A stretch of 64,000 nt of DNA. It comes from Neoarius graeffei. Taxonomy: Eukaryota > Chordata > Actinopteri > Siluriformes > Ariidae. The stretch covers positions 11,282,298 through 11,346,297 of the forward strand of contig NC_083596.1 in the NCBI RefSeq assembly GCF_027579695.1, written 5' to 3'. A program made the position numbers and the translations under genes. A model generated the notes under the pieces. The model did no database searches. It was not told where the DNA came from and saw only the letters and a program-made list of their open reading frames with translations. This document shows positions 55,401 through 64,000 of the stretch, piece by piece. Position 1 is the first letter of the stretch. The number at the start of each line of letters is the position of its first letter.

Positions 55401-58400
55401 GGGCACCCCTGCTTTAGACCATAGTTTCCATGCTCTCTTTTCAGATCGGAACGATTGTGCAAAGCAGCATGGGATTTCCCAGGCTAGTCAGAAAGCAGGT
55501 GAAGAACATGCGCTTACCTTCTGGCTGAAAGGCCACTTGAGCAGAGCGTCGTATTTCCCCCTCATCACCACAAAGAACAGGGAGAGGTGAGTGCCTCTGC
55601 CGGAACCATCTCCATTCAGGTACAGCCTTAAGCACATCTTATAGCCGTATTTACTGGAGTAGAACGCTGGAACACACACAAATAATAAATGAATAATAAA
55701 GTACTCTACAGAACACAAGAGGCAGCACGCAGCGAATACATACAGCTCTTTCATTGTTATCAATATTAAAAGGGGACATATTTAAAAAAAACAAACAAAA
55801 AAAACAACACTTTCACCACTTGTGCAAATACATTCGGGTATCTGGAGCCTACTAAACCACAGACAGACGCAAGACACCCAGTCAGTTTCTTTTGTGCTGC
55901 CCGTTTCAGAAAACGCGTGTTGCGTTTCAACAAGCCGCTCAAATTTGGCTCCCCTTCCTACATCACAAGTGGCGCTCATTAGACTAATCCCGCCCCCTCA
56001 TAGCTTGAGAACTGCCCTTTGAGAACAAACACTCGTGATGCTCAGTGCGACCTGATTGGCTGTCAGAAGAGGGGGTGGGGTGAACAGTGGCTCATTATCA
56101 TTCAAAGGAGAACTGAAGTCGTTTTTAAACTTGCTTGATTTCTTAATTAGCGTGTTATTCAATTACGTTTTCGGTTTTCGTAACCTTATATCGTGACTCG
56201 TATTGGCAACTAATTGCAATTAAATATTAAACTTATCGGCCTATTCGGTTTGTAGCCATGTTGAATTTAGTTCGTTCGGTCCACGGCAGGCGTCGCTTAT
56301 CCGCGCGATCTTCACGAGACTTGTGCGAGACTTCGAAACGTCAAGTGTCAGCGCCACCATTTTGAAAACTGTTTTCCAAACGAAATATTGCACAAAAACG
56401 AGTTTAAATGATGATTACTGCCTACTTTTTTCAAACTTTCCTGATTGCTATCAAAACGAACAAAACTTCCAGCTCGATTACGTCAGCATTCGAAAGACGG
56501 CGCGCGTGTTTTGACGATGTCAGTCACTTTGATTTCCGCTGTACGTTTTACTTCCGTCCTACGATGTCTCGCACAGGTCGCAACGAATCTCGTTTACGGC
56601 CATTGCTTCGACATATGGACTGATATAATACAGAGCATATTTCAAACACTCATAACTTGTTCATAACAAAATAGCTATCAAAAACGTATTCCTATATTTA
56701 ATAAAATGAGAAATAGAATTTTGATTAAAAAAAATGTGCCTTCAGTTCTCCTTTAAAGGAACGGTCACTCAAATCAGCCATTTCGAACAGCGCTGTTTAA
56801 ATAGGGTGAGAAGAGTGCTGTGGCGCTTTATCCTTGGGATATTTTGAACAAAGCACGTCGCAGACATTTCATTAAGACCTCAGGGAACTGTTTTAACTTG
56901 TGGAAAAGTGATACAACATGTCACCTTTAAAATTAACGTTCCCAAATAATATTAACCAGCGTGGTCTGCCATCCCATTTTCAAAGTTCTAAGGTTCACAA
57001 ATTTTGGTGGTCAAGGTGAAAAGTAAGACTACTGGAAGAAAATCCCTTATTCACATTTAAGCAAATTGGATTTTTTTCCCCTTCATATTAGTTTCATCAG
57101 CCTACTCTTCCATGCTGGCTTAGGGCAAATTGGAAGAGGGCGTTTTTATTTGTGACACCATCACTAGTCAGAGGTGGACAAAGTACACAACTTCATTACT
57201 TGAGTCAAAGTACAGATCCCACTGATCAAAATGTTACTCCGATACAAGTGAAAGTTGTCCAGTCAAATTTTTACTTAAGTACTGAAGTACTTGCTTTTAA
57301 AAATACTTAAGTATTAAAAGTGCATTTTCTGTCATCACATTGTTGTATTATTGCCACAACGTTTACAAAACCTAACGCCGTTACCAAAGACAGAAATGTG
57401 AATTCACAAAATGAACGCATGCTGTGCCATCATGGTGGTTTAACGTTAAGCTAGCTAGTCAGTGAAGCTCCACCTGACATGCTAGCAAACTCTTTTCAAA
57501 TTTGAAATCATATTGGGTAGCTAACGTTACTAGAAAAGAAAGATTTCTACATTCTGTTTAATTGGCAAGATTATGCTAAAACACATTTCTGAAAGGACTT
57601 CAGATAAGTTAACGTTATTCATGTTAGCGTAACTCCATTTTTACATGTTAACTAACAAACAGTGTCCACGTTAACTAGCTATGTGTTAACGTTAGCTGTG
57701 GACAAGGTGATGGCAACTTGGCAGGCAAATCCACAGAAAGTCATTTGACTAACCGGACTGCATAGCTACATTATCGCTAGCTCTAAAAGCTAAAAGGGGG
57801 TTTGTCAGGGGTGGACTAAGGGCCTCTGCATGCTCTTGCGACAAGGCTTTCGCAGATAGCTTTTCGCAGACAGTTGTAATTTATCGTTGAGCGGGGAGTA
57901 ATAGGCGTGCGCGATGTTATTCACCGCCACAACGCAAGGGGGCGCGAAGTCGCGAAACCGCTAGGAGTAGTTGGTGGGTGTGGTTAGTGGAGTGTTTATC
58001 CTCCGGTTACTTATAATGACTAGAACTGGAGTCGTATAGATGTACGTACTTCCTCGATCAACCGCTCTTTGTGCTGCTCCATCTTCGCTCGTGTTTTTAA
58101 AAATGGCGGTAGTGAAAACAAACCAAACCGGGAAAGTAGGGAAGTGGAAGTGCGTGTACAGCGGATGTAGAGTGGACCAATCAGAGCCCTCTTGTCTGCG
58201 ATGCTGTCTGTGAGGCTTCTGCGGTGGTCACAATTTTTGGGAGGTGCGCGCAGAGCGTCTGCGAAGGGGGGGGGGGCTACGCAGACGTCATCTGCGACAC
58301 CATCTGCGAGGACTGCGTTGTCAGCATAAATTGGCCTTAACACTTGCCCAAGGTGTACACTCAGGCTAGTAGAGGCAAGGAGGCACCATACTTCTCCATT

Positions 58401-59087
58401 CTAGACCAGCAGAGCAAAGTCTAGCCACAGCCCACAGGCGGAGACAGTGTTGGATGATAAAATTGGATTTTGCCATGCAAATTTTATTCACATTCCTACT
58501 TAACACGGCCCAAAAGAAAGCAGGCTAAATGTTGCCACTGAACTCAAACACATTTATTACAGTTCATATTTTAGAGACTTGGACCAATAAGTTCATTAGA
58601 AATTTTTCCAAAAACAGTTGTTTTAAAAAAAAAAAAACCCTGCAGGAGCAGGTCTATGACTCTCTAATTCATTCTCAGACATCATGTGGTCATTTGACTT
58701 GGACAACCCCAGGCATTTTGAAAGAGAAAGCGCCGTGTGGGGAATGGCCTGGAATTTACCCAACGGTGAAAACAAAACTAAAAGTAACAGTTCAAATTAA
58801 ACATCATAAAAGATGTGAAAGGCAATGAATCAAGTGGAAAATGAATAGCAAAACTGTAGTCATTTCAGTTTTACGAGTGGTTAATTCAATAAATGACGCA
58901 TGCATGTACCTGGTGAAAACATGGCGGGGGCGCGACCAGCCAGCGCGTCTTGCCTGCGGCGCGAGAAATCAGAAATTTTCCAAATGAACACTCCGTCGTA
59001 TGTGCAAAACTGCAGCTCTCGTAAATTCTGCTCAGATTCGTTCAGTTGCAGATCTCGCATGTTTAACGTCCGTTCCAACTGACGCAC
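52245..59087 (-). CDS. traf2: TNF receptor-associated factor 2, last three coding exons (partial)
   Basis: Joined minus-strand exons 59087-58910, 55666-55518 and 52463-52245 encode the C-terminal 181 residues in one frame. They cover the end of the coiled coil ([20 protein letters not shown]) and the TRAF-C/MATH domain: [60 protein letters not shown] and a terminal [15 protein letters not shown]. This C-terminus distinguishes TRAF2 from TRAF1, 3 and 5. Known role: cytoplasmic trimeric adaptor and E3 scaffold downstream of TNF receptors, recruiting cIAP1/2 and activating NF-kB and JNK; TRAF-C binds receptor tails. RING and zinc-finger exons would lie beyond 64,000. The gene converges on FBXW5. 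Confidence 0.94.
52612..53248. mobile_element. PIF/Harbinger-like MITE, TTA duplication, hosting a SINE
   Basis: The ends GGGCCTGGTCACATGACGG and GTAGTGTGAACGTAGCC are weakly inverted and flanked by TTA (52,609-52,611 and 53,249-53,251). The non-SINE part is about 340 bp without coding capacity. It lies in the last TRAF2 intron. Confidence 0.55.
52923..53217 (+). mobile_element. tRNA-derived SINE (fourth family) with 14-bp duplication
   Basis: The head reads GGCGACTGGCCTAGTGGTTT with box A character, then GAGTTCTACTCGC near box B. The body includes CATACCAAAGACCATCAT and CTCTCGCGGTTACCAGAGG. The exact duplication ACCCATCGCGAGCT flanks it (52,909-52,922 and 53,218-53,231). Confidence 0.85.
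53329..53626. mobile_element. Small MITE with GGTCACAACCGG termini
   Basis: GCCTAGGTCACAACCGGATG at the left is inverted at the right (GGCCGGTTGTGACCGAGGC), enclosing about 300 bp rich in GGCCGTA/TACGGCC motifs. The target duplication is not clear. Confidence 0.6.
53745..53917 (-). mobile_element. tRNA-derived SINE (third family), second copy
   Basis: Matches 40,541-41,108 outside its insertion: ACATTACAGGCATTTAGCAG, GCTCTTATCCAGAGC, TTGCTCAAGGGCACTTCAGC, CTGGCAACCTTTTGTTCCC and GTCATGGCTTCCC. Confidence 0.7.
53918..54478. other. TRAF2 intron sequence without assigned features
   Basis: No exon or element boundary recognised. Confidence 0.5.
54586..55027 (-). pseudogene. RecQ-like helicase N-terminal fragment, one frameshift
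   Basis: From ATG 55,027 the minus strand reads [18 protein letters not shown], changes frame in an A-run near 54,948, then continues [37 protein letters not shown] (Walker A) and [20 protein letters not shown] (RecQ motif Ia, SPL..L..DQV), [12 protein letters not shown]. It diverges after that; there is no DEAH box or later motif before the stop at 54,586. The N-terminus aligns with the fragment at 26,941-27,186 across its whole length. Confidence 0.78.
55155..55411. mobile_element. Palindromic hAT MITE, CAGGGGTGCCCAAA termini, 8-bp TSD
   Basis: 257 bp of nearly perfect palindrome: CAGGGGTGCCCAAATTGATC and its inverse, with arms of about 100 bp. It is flanked by the exact duplication CTTTAGAC (55,147-55,154 and 55,412-55,419). 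It is inserted within the RecQ-bearing element, so it is younger. Confidence 0.92.
55518..55666 (-). CDS. traf2: TRAF2 penultimate coding exon
   Basis: It begins after TGTGTTCCAG, completing Ala, and encodes [40 protein letters not shown] and LLKWPFSQK, in phase 0 at the end. The donor is GTAAGCGC. The [18 protein letters not shown] core of TRAF-C is intact, including the Arg, Tyr and Asp positions that contact receptor peptides in the family. Confidence 0.96.
55667..56104. other. TRAF2 intron sequence without assigned features
   Basis: Poly-A near 55,790-55,810; otherwise nothing recognised. Confidence 0.5.
56105..56752. mobile_element. Kolobok-like MITE, AAGGAGAACTGAAG termini
   Basis: The ends AAGGAGAACTGAAGTC and CCTTCAGTTCTCCTT are inverted, with TTAA on the right (56,753-56,756) and TTCA on the left (56,101-56,104), consistent with a TTAA target with one later change. 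The interior has CpG-rich and AT-rich parts and no ORF of note. Just to its right, GGAACGGTCACTC resembles another TTAA-family end. Confidence 0.6.
57169..57797 (-). mobile_element. Truncated hAT element related to 11,496-12,694
   Basis: The left end CAGAGGTGGACAAAGTACAC is followed by sequence nearly identical to the complement of 12,086-12,694, including the ACTTAAGTA-rich end. It stops at about 57,797 without the other terminus, so roughly half of the element is missing. Confidence 0.85.
57820..58335 (-). mobile_element. PIF/Harbinger-like MITE with a MADF start
   Basis: The left end GGGCCTCTGCATGCTCTTGC and right end ACAACGCAGTC...AAATTGGCC are partly inverted, with GTCTGCG/CGCAGAC repeats inside both halves and TAA/TTAA beside the ends. 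A minus-strand frame from 58,082 reads [20 protein letters not shown] and stops; ERLIEEV is the opening of a MADF domain. Evidence for the superfamily is moderate. Confidence 0.5.
58336..58909. other. TRAF2 intron sequence without assigned features
   Basis: A poly-A tract lies at about 58,624-58,637. Nothing else is recognised before the exon donor at 58,909. Confidence 0.5.
58910..59087 (-). CDS. traf2: TRAF2 third-from-last coding exon (coiled coil to TRAF-C start)
   Basis: It encodes [40 protein letters not shown] and [19 protein letters not shown] plus one base. The donor is GTACATGC at 58,909. Its 3' splice site follows a long TG repeat instead of a pyrimidine tract. The exon joins the last coiled-coil turns (TRAF-N) to the first strands of the TRAF-C sandwich. 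Confidence 0.94.
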
Positions 59088-59098
59088 CTGCACACACA

Positions 59099-59141
<43 letters not shown>
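59088..59141 (-). promoter_or_regulatory. TG-repeat 3' splice site of TRAF2
   Basis: Read on the minus strand, about 50 nt of (GT)n with a CGCG interruption lead straight into GTGTGTGCAG and the exon at 59,087. No run of pyrimidines lies between the repeat and the AG. Such UG repeats are known binding sites for TDP-43 and CELF proteins. Confidence 0.75.
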
Positions 59142-59143
<2 letters not shown>

Positions 59144-59168
59144 GACTGAAATTCTGACTAGAATACAT

Positions 59169-59323
59169 ACATTCTTAGAAAAAAGGTTTCCCTTAAGGGT
59201 TCTTGGCTTCCTAAGAGGAGGAGGAGTTCTACTTAGAATCCTGCCTAAAAAGAAGGAAAAAAACAAAAACAAAAAAAAAAACCCACTTTAGGCTGCTTGA
59301 TGAAACCCTTTTTCTAAGAGTAT
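59169..59323. mobile_element. Small Tc1/mariner-type MITE
   Basis: The ends ACATTCTTAGAAAAAAGG and TTTTTCTAAGAGTATA are inverted with AGAAAAAGGNTTC continuing inward; about 150 bp, no coding capacity. Confidence 0.5.
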
Positions 59324-59419
59324 AGCTGTCCATAATTTTACATTATTCTTTATAAAACAACTTATCTCTAAAAATTAATGTAAATATGTATGGATTTACA
59401 GACTGTTCTGTAGAACATA

Positions 59420-59928
59420 CACTACCGTTCAAAAGTTTGGGGTCACACAGACAATTTTGTGTTTTCCATGAAAAGTCACACTTTTATTTACCACCATAAG
59501 ATGTAAAACGAATAGAAAATATAGTCGAGACATTTTTCTGGCCATTTTGAGCATTTAATCGACCCCACAAATGTGATGCTCCAGAAACTCAATCTGCTCA
59601 AAGGAAGGTCAGTTTTATAGCTTCTCTAAAGAGCTCAACTGTTTTCAGCTGTGCTAACATGATTGTACAAGGGTTTTCTAATCATCCATTAGCCTTCTGA
59701 GGCAATGAGCAAACACACTGTACCATTAGAACACTGGAGTGAGAGTTGCTGGAAATGGGCCTCTATACACCTATGGAGATATTGCACCAAAAACCAGACA
59801 TTTACCACATTAGCAATGTATAGAGTGGATTTCTGATTAGTTTAAAGTGATCTTCATTGAAAAGAACAGTGCTTTTCTTTCAAAAATAAGGACATTTCAA
59901 AGTGACCCCGAACTTTTGAACGGTAGTG
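59420..59928. mobile_element. Tc1/mariner-type MITE, CACTACCGTTCAAAAG termini (copy 3 of 3)
   Basis: 509 bp between TA dinucleotides; same orientation as the other two and lacking about 19 bp after CCAGACATTT. A few private substitutions are present. Confidence 0.92.
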
Positions 59929-59930
59929 TA

Positions 59931-60355
59931 TTACCCACTTTAAGTCCAAATCTTTCTGAACCAAGGTTAAAACTTCACATAGTTTTTTATATCCTGGTAT
60001 TTAGTAACCATTTAGAACAGTGTAGCTAATATTCCTTTGCAGAGAACACGCAATACAGCAACAACAAAAAAAAATGGAAACACCTGTTAAAAGATGAAGG
60101 TGATGGGTGATGAAACATCTGGCAGAGACAGCGCTGGCTCTTCTGCCAATCATGAAAGCGCCTTGTATCAACATGCTGGATTTCTAAGAATGGTCACGAA
60201 TGTCGGAAACTACGTAAGCTCCAACCGAAAAGAAGCTGCACGTATCTGCACCGAAAGCCAACCACTAGGATCTGTTGATGGCGCTGAAAAGGGCCTGCTG
60301 GTGTTTCGATTTTTTTTTTTAAAAAACATACCTGCCCATTGTTACTATTTAAAAA
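59931..60355. other. TRAF2 intron sequence, no coding exon found
   Basis: The region includes an unplaced Tc1-like scrap near 60,120-60,300 (SGRDSAGSSANHESALYQH) without clear boundaries. No TRAF2 exon is seen between 59,088 and 64,000. Confidence 0.4.
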
Positions 60356-60357
60356 TA

Positions 60358-61977
60358 AAGTGCTCAGCGTAAATGAGTGCACCCCCTTTGAAAAGTAACA
60401 TTTTAAACATCTCAATGAACACAAACAATTTCCAAAATGTTGACAAGTTTAACATAACATCTGTTTAACTTATAATATGAAAGTAAGGTTAATAATATAA
60501 CTTGGATTACACATTTTTTCAGTTTTACTCAAATTAGGGTGGTGCAAAAATGAGTACACCCCACAACAAAAACTACTACATCTAGTACTTTGTATGGCCT
60601 CCATGATTTTTAATGACAGCACCAAGTCTTCTAGGCATGGAATGAACAAGTTGGCGACATTTTGCAACATCAATCTTTTTCCATTCTTCCAACAATGACC
60701 TCTTTTAGTGACTGGATGCTGGATGGAGAGTGATGCTCAACTTGTCTCTTCAGAATTCCCCATAGGTGTTCGATTGGGTTCAGATCAGGAGACATACTTG
60801 GCCACTGAATCACTTTCACCCTGTTCTTCTTCAGAAATCCAACAGTGGCCTTAGATGTGTTTTTAGGATCATTGTCATGTTGGGAAAGTGCACGACGACC
60901 AAGGGCACGGAGTGATTGTAGCATCTTCTCTTTCAGTATAGAGCAATACGTCTGTGAATTCATGATGCCATCAATGAAATGCAGCTCCCCGACACCAGCA
61001 GCACTCATGCAGCCCCACATAAGGACACTGCCACCACCATGTTTCACTGTAGGCACCATGCATTTTTCTTTGTATTCCTCACCTTTGCAATGCCATACAT
61101 ACAGTTTTGAAGCCATCAGTTCCAAAAACATTTATCTTGGTCTCATCACGCCAGAGTATAGAGTCCCAGTAGTCTTCATCTTTGTCAGCATGGGCACTGG
61201 CAAACTCTAGGTGGGCTTTTTTGTGCCTGGGCTTTAGGAGAGGCTTCTTTCGTGGACGGCATCCATGCCATTCCTCTGCAGTGTACGCCGTATTGTGTCA
61301 CGGGAAATAGGCACCCCAGTTTGGCTTTCTACTTCTTTAGATAACTGCAGTGAACTTGCATGCCGATTTTCTTCAACCCTTCTCATCAGAAGACGCTCCT
61401 GTCCAGGTGTTAACTTCCGTGGACGACCTGGACGTCTCTGTGAGATGGTTGCAGTTCCACCTTTCTTAAATTTTTGTACCACTTTTGCTACAGTATTCTG
61501 ACTGATCAGTAAAGCTTTGCTGATCTTCTTGTAGCCTTCACCTTTGTAGTGTAAAGAAATTATTTTCTTTGGGGAATTCTGAAGAGACAAGTTGAGCATC
61601 ACTCTCCATCCAGCATCCAGTCACTGAAAGAGGTCATTGTTGAAGAATGGAAAAAGATTGATGTTGCAAAATGTCGATAACTTGTTCATTCCATGCCTAG
61701 AAGACTTGGTGCTGTCGTTAAAAATCACGAAGGCCATACAAAGTACTAGATGTAGTCGTTTTTGTTGTGGGGTGTACTCATTTTTGTACCACCCTAATTT
61801 GAGTAAAACTGAAAAAACGTGTAATCCAAGTTTATATTATTAACCTTACTTTCACGTTATAAGTTAAACAGATGTTATATTAAACTTGTCAACATTTTGG
61901 AAATTGTTTGTGTTCATTGAGAGATTGTTTAAAATGTTACTTTTCAAAGGGGGTGCACTCATTTACGCTGAGCACTG
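60358..61977 (-). mobile_element. Tc1-like transposon with unusually long inverted repeats
   Basis: The ends (CAGTGCTCAGCGTAAATGAG on the complement of the right side; AAGTGCTCAGCGTAAATGAG on the left) are flanked by TA. The inverted repeats run about 395 bp (60,358-60,753 and 61,579-61,977), far beyond the usual length, and reach into both ends of the transposase gene. The 1,620-bp total is normal for the superfamily. Confidence 0.88.
60670..61602 (-). pseudogene. Tc1-like transposase, frameshifted
   Basis: N-terminal block 61,602-61,234: SPKKIISLHYKGEGYKKISK, NTVAKVVQKFKKGGTA, GRPRKLTPGQERLLMRRVEE (two HTH units). C-terminal block 61,131-60,670: KHGGGSVLMWGCMSAAGVGE, SQHDNDPKNTSKATVGFLKK (second Asp) and SPDLNPIEHLWGILKR (Glu). 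The link with the first Asp (LWRDETK, near 61,150) is in other frames, so at least two frameshifts disable it. The first codons derive from the inverted duplicate of the 3' end. Confidence 0.88.
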
Positions 61978-63790
61978 TAGACTGAAGCACTTACAACGAT
62001 CAAACCCACGGACAGGTGAAACGAATAACATTATCTCATTACAATTGCACCTGTGAAGGGGTGGGCTATATTAGGCAGGAAGAGGACAGTTAGTTCTTGA
62101 AGGGTGAGGTGTTGAAAGCAGGAAAAAATGGGCGAGTGTAAGGATCTGAGTGACTTTGACAAAATTGTGATGGGTAGATGACTGGGTCCGAGCGTCAACA
62201 AAATGGTACATTTTGTAGGGTGTTCCCAGTATGCAGGTGGTTAGTACCTACCAAAAGTTGTCCAAGGATCCAAAGGACAACCAGTGAACGGGTCATAAGC
62301 GTCGAAGGCTCACTGAGTCACAAAGGCTAGCCCATACGGTCCAATCCCACATCAGAGCTACTGCAGCACAAACTACTGAAAAAAAGCTAATGCTGGCTAA
62401 AACAAAAAGGTGTCAGCATTCACTTTCTCAGCAGTTTGTTCTACAGTAGCTTTTCTTCCCATGTGAAATCAACAAATGAGCCTTCGACACCCATAACCCG
62501 GTCACTGGTTGTCCTTCAGATCCTTGGACCACTTTTGGTAGGTACTAACTAGGGCTGTAACGATACACCCAACTCACGATTCGATTCGTATCACGATTTT
62601 TGACCCACGATTCGATACGCCCACGTTTTTTTAAAAATATGTTTTTTTAAAGTAGTAAATTTGACTTATTAACATTTACTTACTTACATTAACTATTTAA
62701 TAACAAATAATTCAGACCACTGCAGAGAATGAGTAATATGTATGCAAAAATGAACAAATGTATATCCAAAGATTATTTTATTTCTCAAAATAATACTGTT
62801 GAGCCGGAAGTTCTGTTTTTTTCGGTTCTGAAAAAGTCATTTTTCCAAATCGTGTAAATCCGTTAAGATTTTTTTTTGGGGGGGTGGCTCTCTCACTGTC
62901 TCACTCTCATAGGGCCAATGATTTTCTGTGATCGCGGAAAACAGATGGAAATTACGGAATTTTTATAGTGAAACGTTGCTCGCGTGTCAAAATGTAACTG
63001 CCGCAGAAGGCTTCCGCCCAAGCAGACATGCCTTCAGTGTTGCCAGATATTGCTAACGTTTTCCACCCCAAAATATGTTCAAAACCAGCCAAAAAGCACT
63101 TAAACCTGCCCAATCTGGCAACACTGCATGCCTTTCCGGTCAAGTGATTGTGATTGGCTTGTGGCACACCTAGCCAGCCAATGAGCTGCTTGTTTACAGA
63201 TTCGCTCCCCGCGTCGCAACCAGAATGGCGACCGCTTAAAAGGAACGAATGCTCTGCCAGTGGTGAGTGTGGACGTTGTGTGACTCGCAGAAGATTGTCG
63301 CAGGTCGGCGAAAAAACGACTTACTAATAGATATTAAAAAAAAAAGTAATTTAAGTAAGTTTAAAATGTAATTTAAATAAAAAGTAAAGTATTCATAAAT
63401 TGAAGTTTGGAAGCGCCTCTGTTTTTGGGCTGAGGAGAAGTTTGAAAGGGTGTACCGCGATTCTGCCTTCTTGTATCGCGATACGGATCATGGCTCTGCG
63501 TATCGCGATTTCGATATGCATATCGTTACAGCCCTAGTACTAACCACTCCGCACCAGGAACACCCCACAAGGTGTACCATTTTGTTGATGCTCAGACCCA
63601 CTCATCTACCATCACAATTTGGCCCTTGTCAAAGTCGCACACTTACACTTTCCCATTCTTCCTGTTTCCAACACATCAACTTCGGAAACTGACTGTTCTC
63701 TTGCTGCCCAATACAGTCTATCCAACCCCTTTAACAGGTGCCATTGTAATTAAATAAACAATCAATGCTATTCACTTCACCAGTCAGTGG
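61978..63790. mobile_element. Inverted duplicate of a Tc1 5' half, split by a hAT element
   Basis: The left arm (about 61,985-62,390) begins CAGGTGAAACGAATAAC and encodes a decayed start of a Tc1 transposase (near 62,129: MGECKDLSDFDK, then VGCSQYAGG). The right arm repeats it inverted (CACCAGTCAGTGGTCATGAT at the far end; TTGACAAGGGCCAAATTGTG on the complement near 63,615). The hAT element at 62,550-63,536 interrupts the right arm. No catalytic domain exists. Confidence 0.78.
62550..63536. mobile_element. hAT MITE, TAGGGCTGTAACGATAC termini, 8-bp TSD
   Basis: The left end TAGGGCTGTAACGATACAC and right end TATCGTTACAGCCCTA are inverted. Flanks are the exact duplication GTACTAAC (62,542-62,549 and 63,537-63,544). 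Subterminal zones repeat CGATTCGATACG/TATCGCGATA. The 987-bp interior lacks a transposase. Confidence 0.92.
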
Positions 63791-64000
63791 TCATGATGTA
63801 AATAAAAACCGGTTTACACCGATCAGTCATAGCATTAAGTGTCGTTTCGAGTTGTTACCTAGAGAAAGACTCGTCAGGAGCGGCCAAACGACACGAGGAA
63901 CACAAGGGAAAAATCATCTCCACTGCACGAAAAGAAAAATCAAACTTAACGAGCCGGCTTAGCAAAGCTGTCTTAGATTTGTCCGATGTGCACGACCCGT
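63791..64000. other. Window end, nothing recognised
   Basis: No TRAF2 exon or element end is supported in the last 210 bases. Confidence 0.5.

Larger units (their letters stand above)
54488..55486 (-). mobile_element. TAGYCTGG-terminus element with 9-bp TSD carrying a RecQ-like fragment (copy 2)
   Basis: The left end is TAGTCTGGTTAACATCAGAC and the right end GGGATTTCCCAGGCTA. The exact 9-bp duplication GTCAGAAAG lies on both sides (54,479-54,487 and 55,487-55,495). The left subterminal hairpin (CAGACCATAT...ATATGGTCTG) matches the architecture of the copy at 26,507. It carries a RecQ-like ORF start on the minus strand and a nested 257-bp hAT MITE (55,155-55,411). It is inserted 22 bp inside the TRAF2 intron from the 5' splice site of the exon at 55,518. 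Confidence 0.75.

Noticed and set aside
59931-64000. Search for further TRAF2 exons (RING, zinc fingers, coiled coil)
   Set aside because: No frame with cysteine/histidine zinc-finger spacing or heptads continuing upstream of VRQLERTL was found; the region is filled by Tc1 and hAT elements.

Overview
The window is vertebrate nuclear DNA, almost certainly from a teleost fish. Two single-copy genes with vertebrate exon structure lie in a matrix made mostly of transposable elements typical of ray-finned fish: several Tc1-like families, many hAT elements with 8-bp target duplications, PIF/Harbinger, Kolobok-like and piggyBac-like elements, L2/CR1-like LINE ends and numerous tRNA-derived SINEs. 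The SINE families and the weight of Tc1 resemble what I remember of catfish genomes, but the species is an inference. There are no bacterial operons, CRISPR arrays or true RNA genes.

Gene 1 is FBXW5 on the + strand. Nine coding exons between 12,758 and 39,765 join without a frame error into a 602-residue F-box/WD40 protein. Gene 2 is TRAF2 on the - strand. Only its last three coding exons are here (59,087 to 52,245), encoding the end of the coiled coil and the TRAF-C (MATH) domain; the RING and zinc-finger exons lie beyond 64,000. The genes are tail to tail, as their orthologues are at human 9q34.3 (recalled, not looked up). Their stop codons are about 12.5 kb apart, and the gap is mostly repeats.

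Layout. 1-12.7 kb: repeats only (a Tc1 remnant, four hAT elements, a Kolobok-like element with a THAP fragment, SINEs). 12.8-39.8 kb: FBXW5, whose introns hold nested elements: Tc1 with an inner insertion at 18-21 kb, a piggyBac-like element enclosing two others at 23.8-26.5 kb, a Tc1 inside a Harbinger-like element at 28-30 kb, a hAT-like MITE directly after exon 5, and a MADF-bearing Harbinger at 35-36 kb. 39.8-52.2 kb: intergenic, with L2-like LINE, SINEs and a minisatellite. 52.2-59.1 kb: TRAF2 3' end. 59.1-64 kb: TRAF2 intron with a foldback Tc1 and an inverted duplicate of another Tc1 split by a hAT element.

The most unusual observation is a pair of elements at 26,507-27,397 and 54,488-55,486. 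Each has TAGYCTGG termini, hairpins next to its ends and an exact 9-bp target duplication, and each carries the N-terminal part of the same RecQ-like helicase gene. A second candidate family has two copies (5,131-5,938 and 24,180-25,323) with 11-bp inverted termini and 4-bp target duplications. The remaining elements fit known superfamilies.
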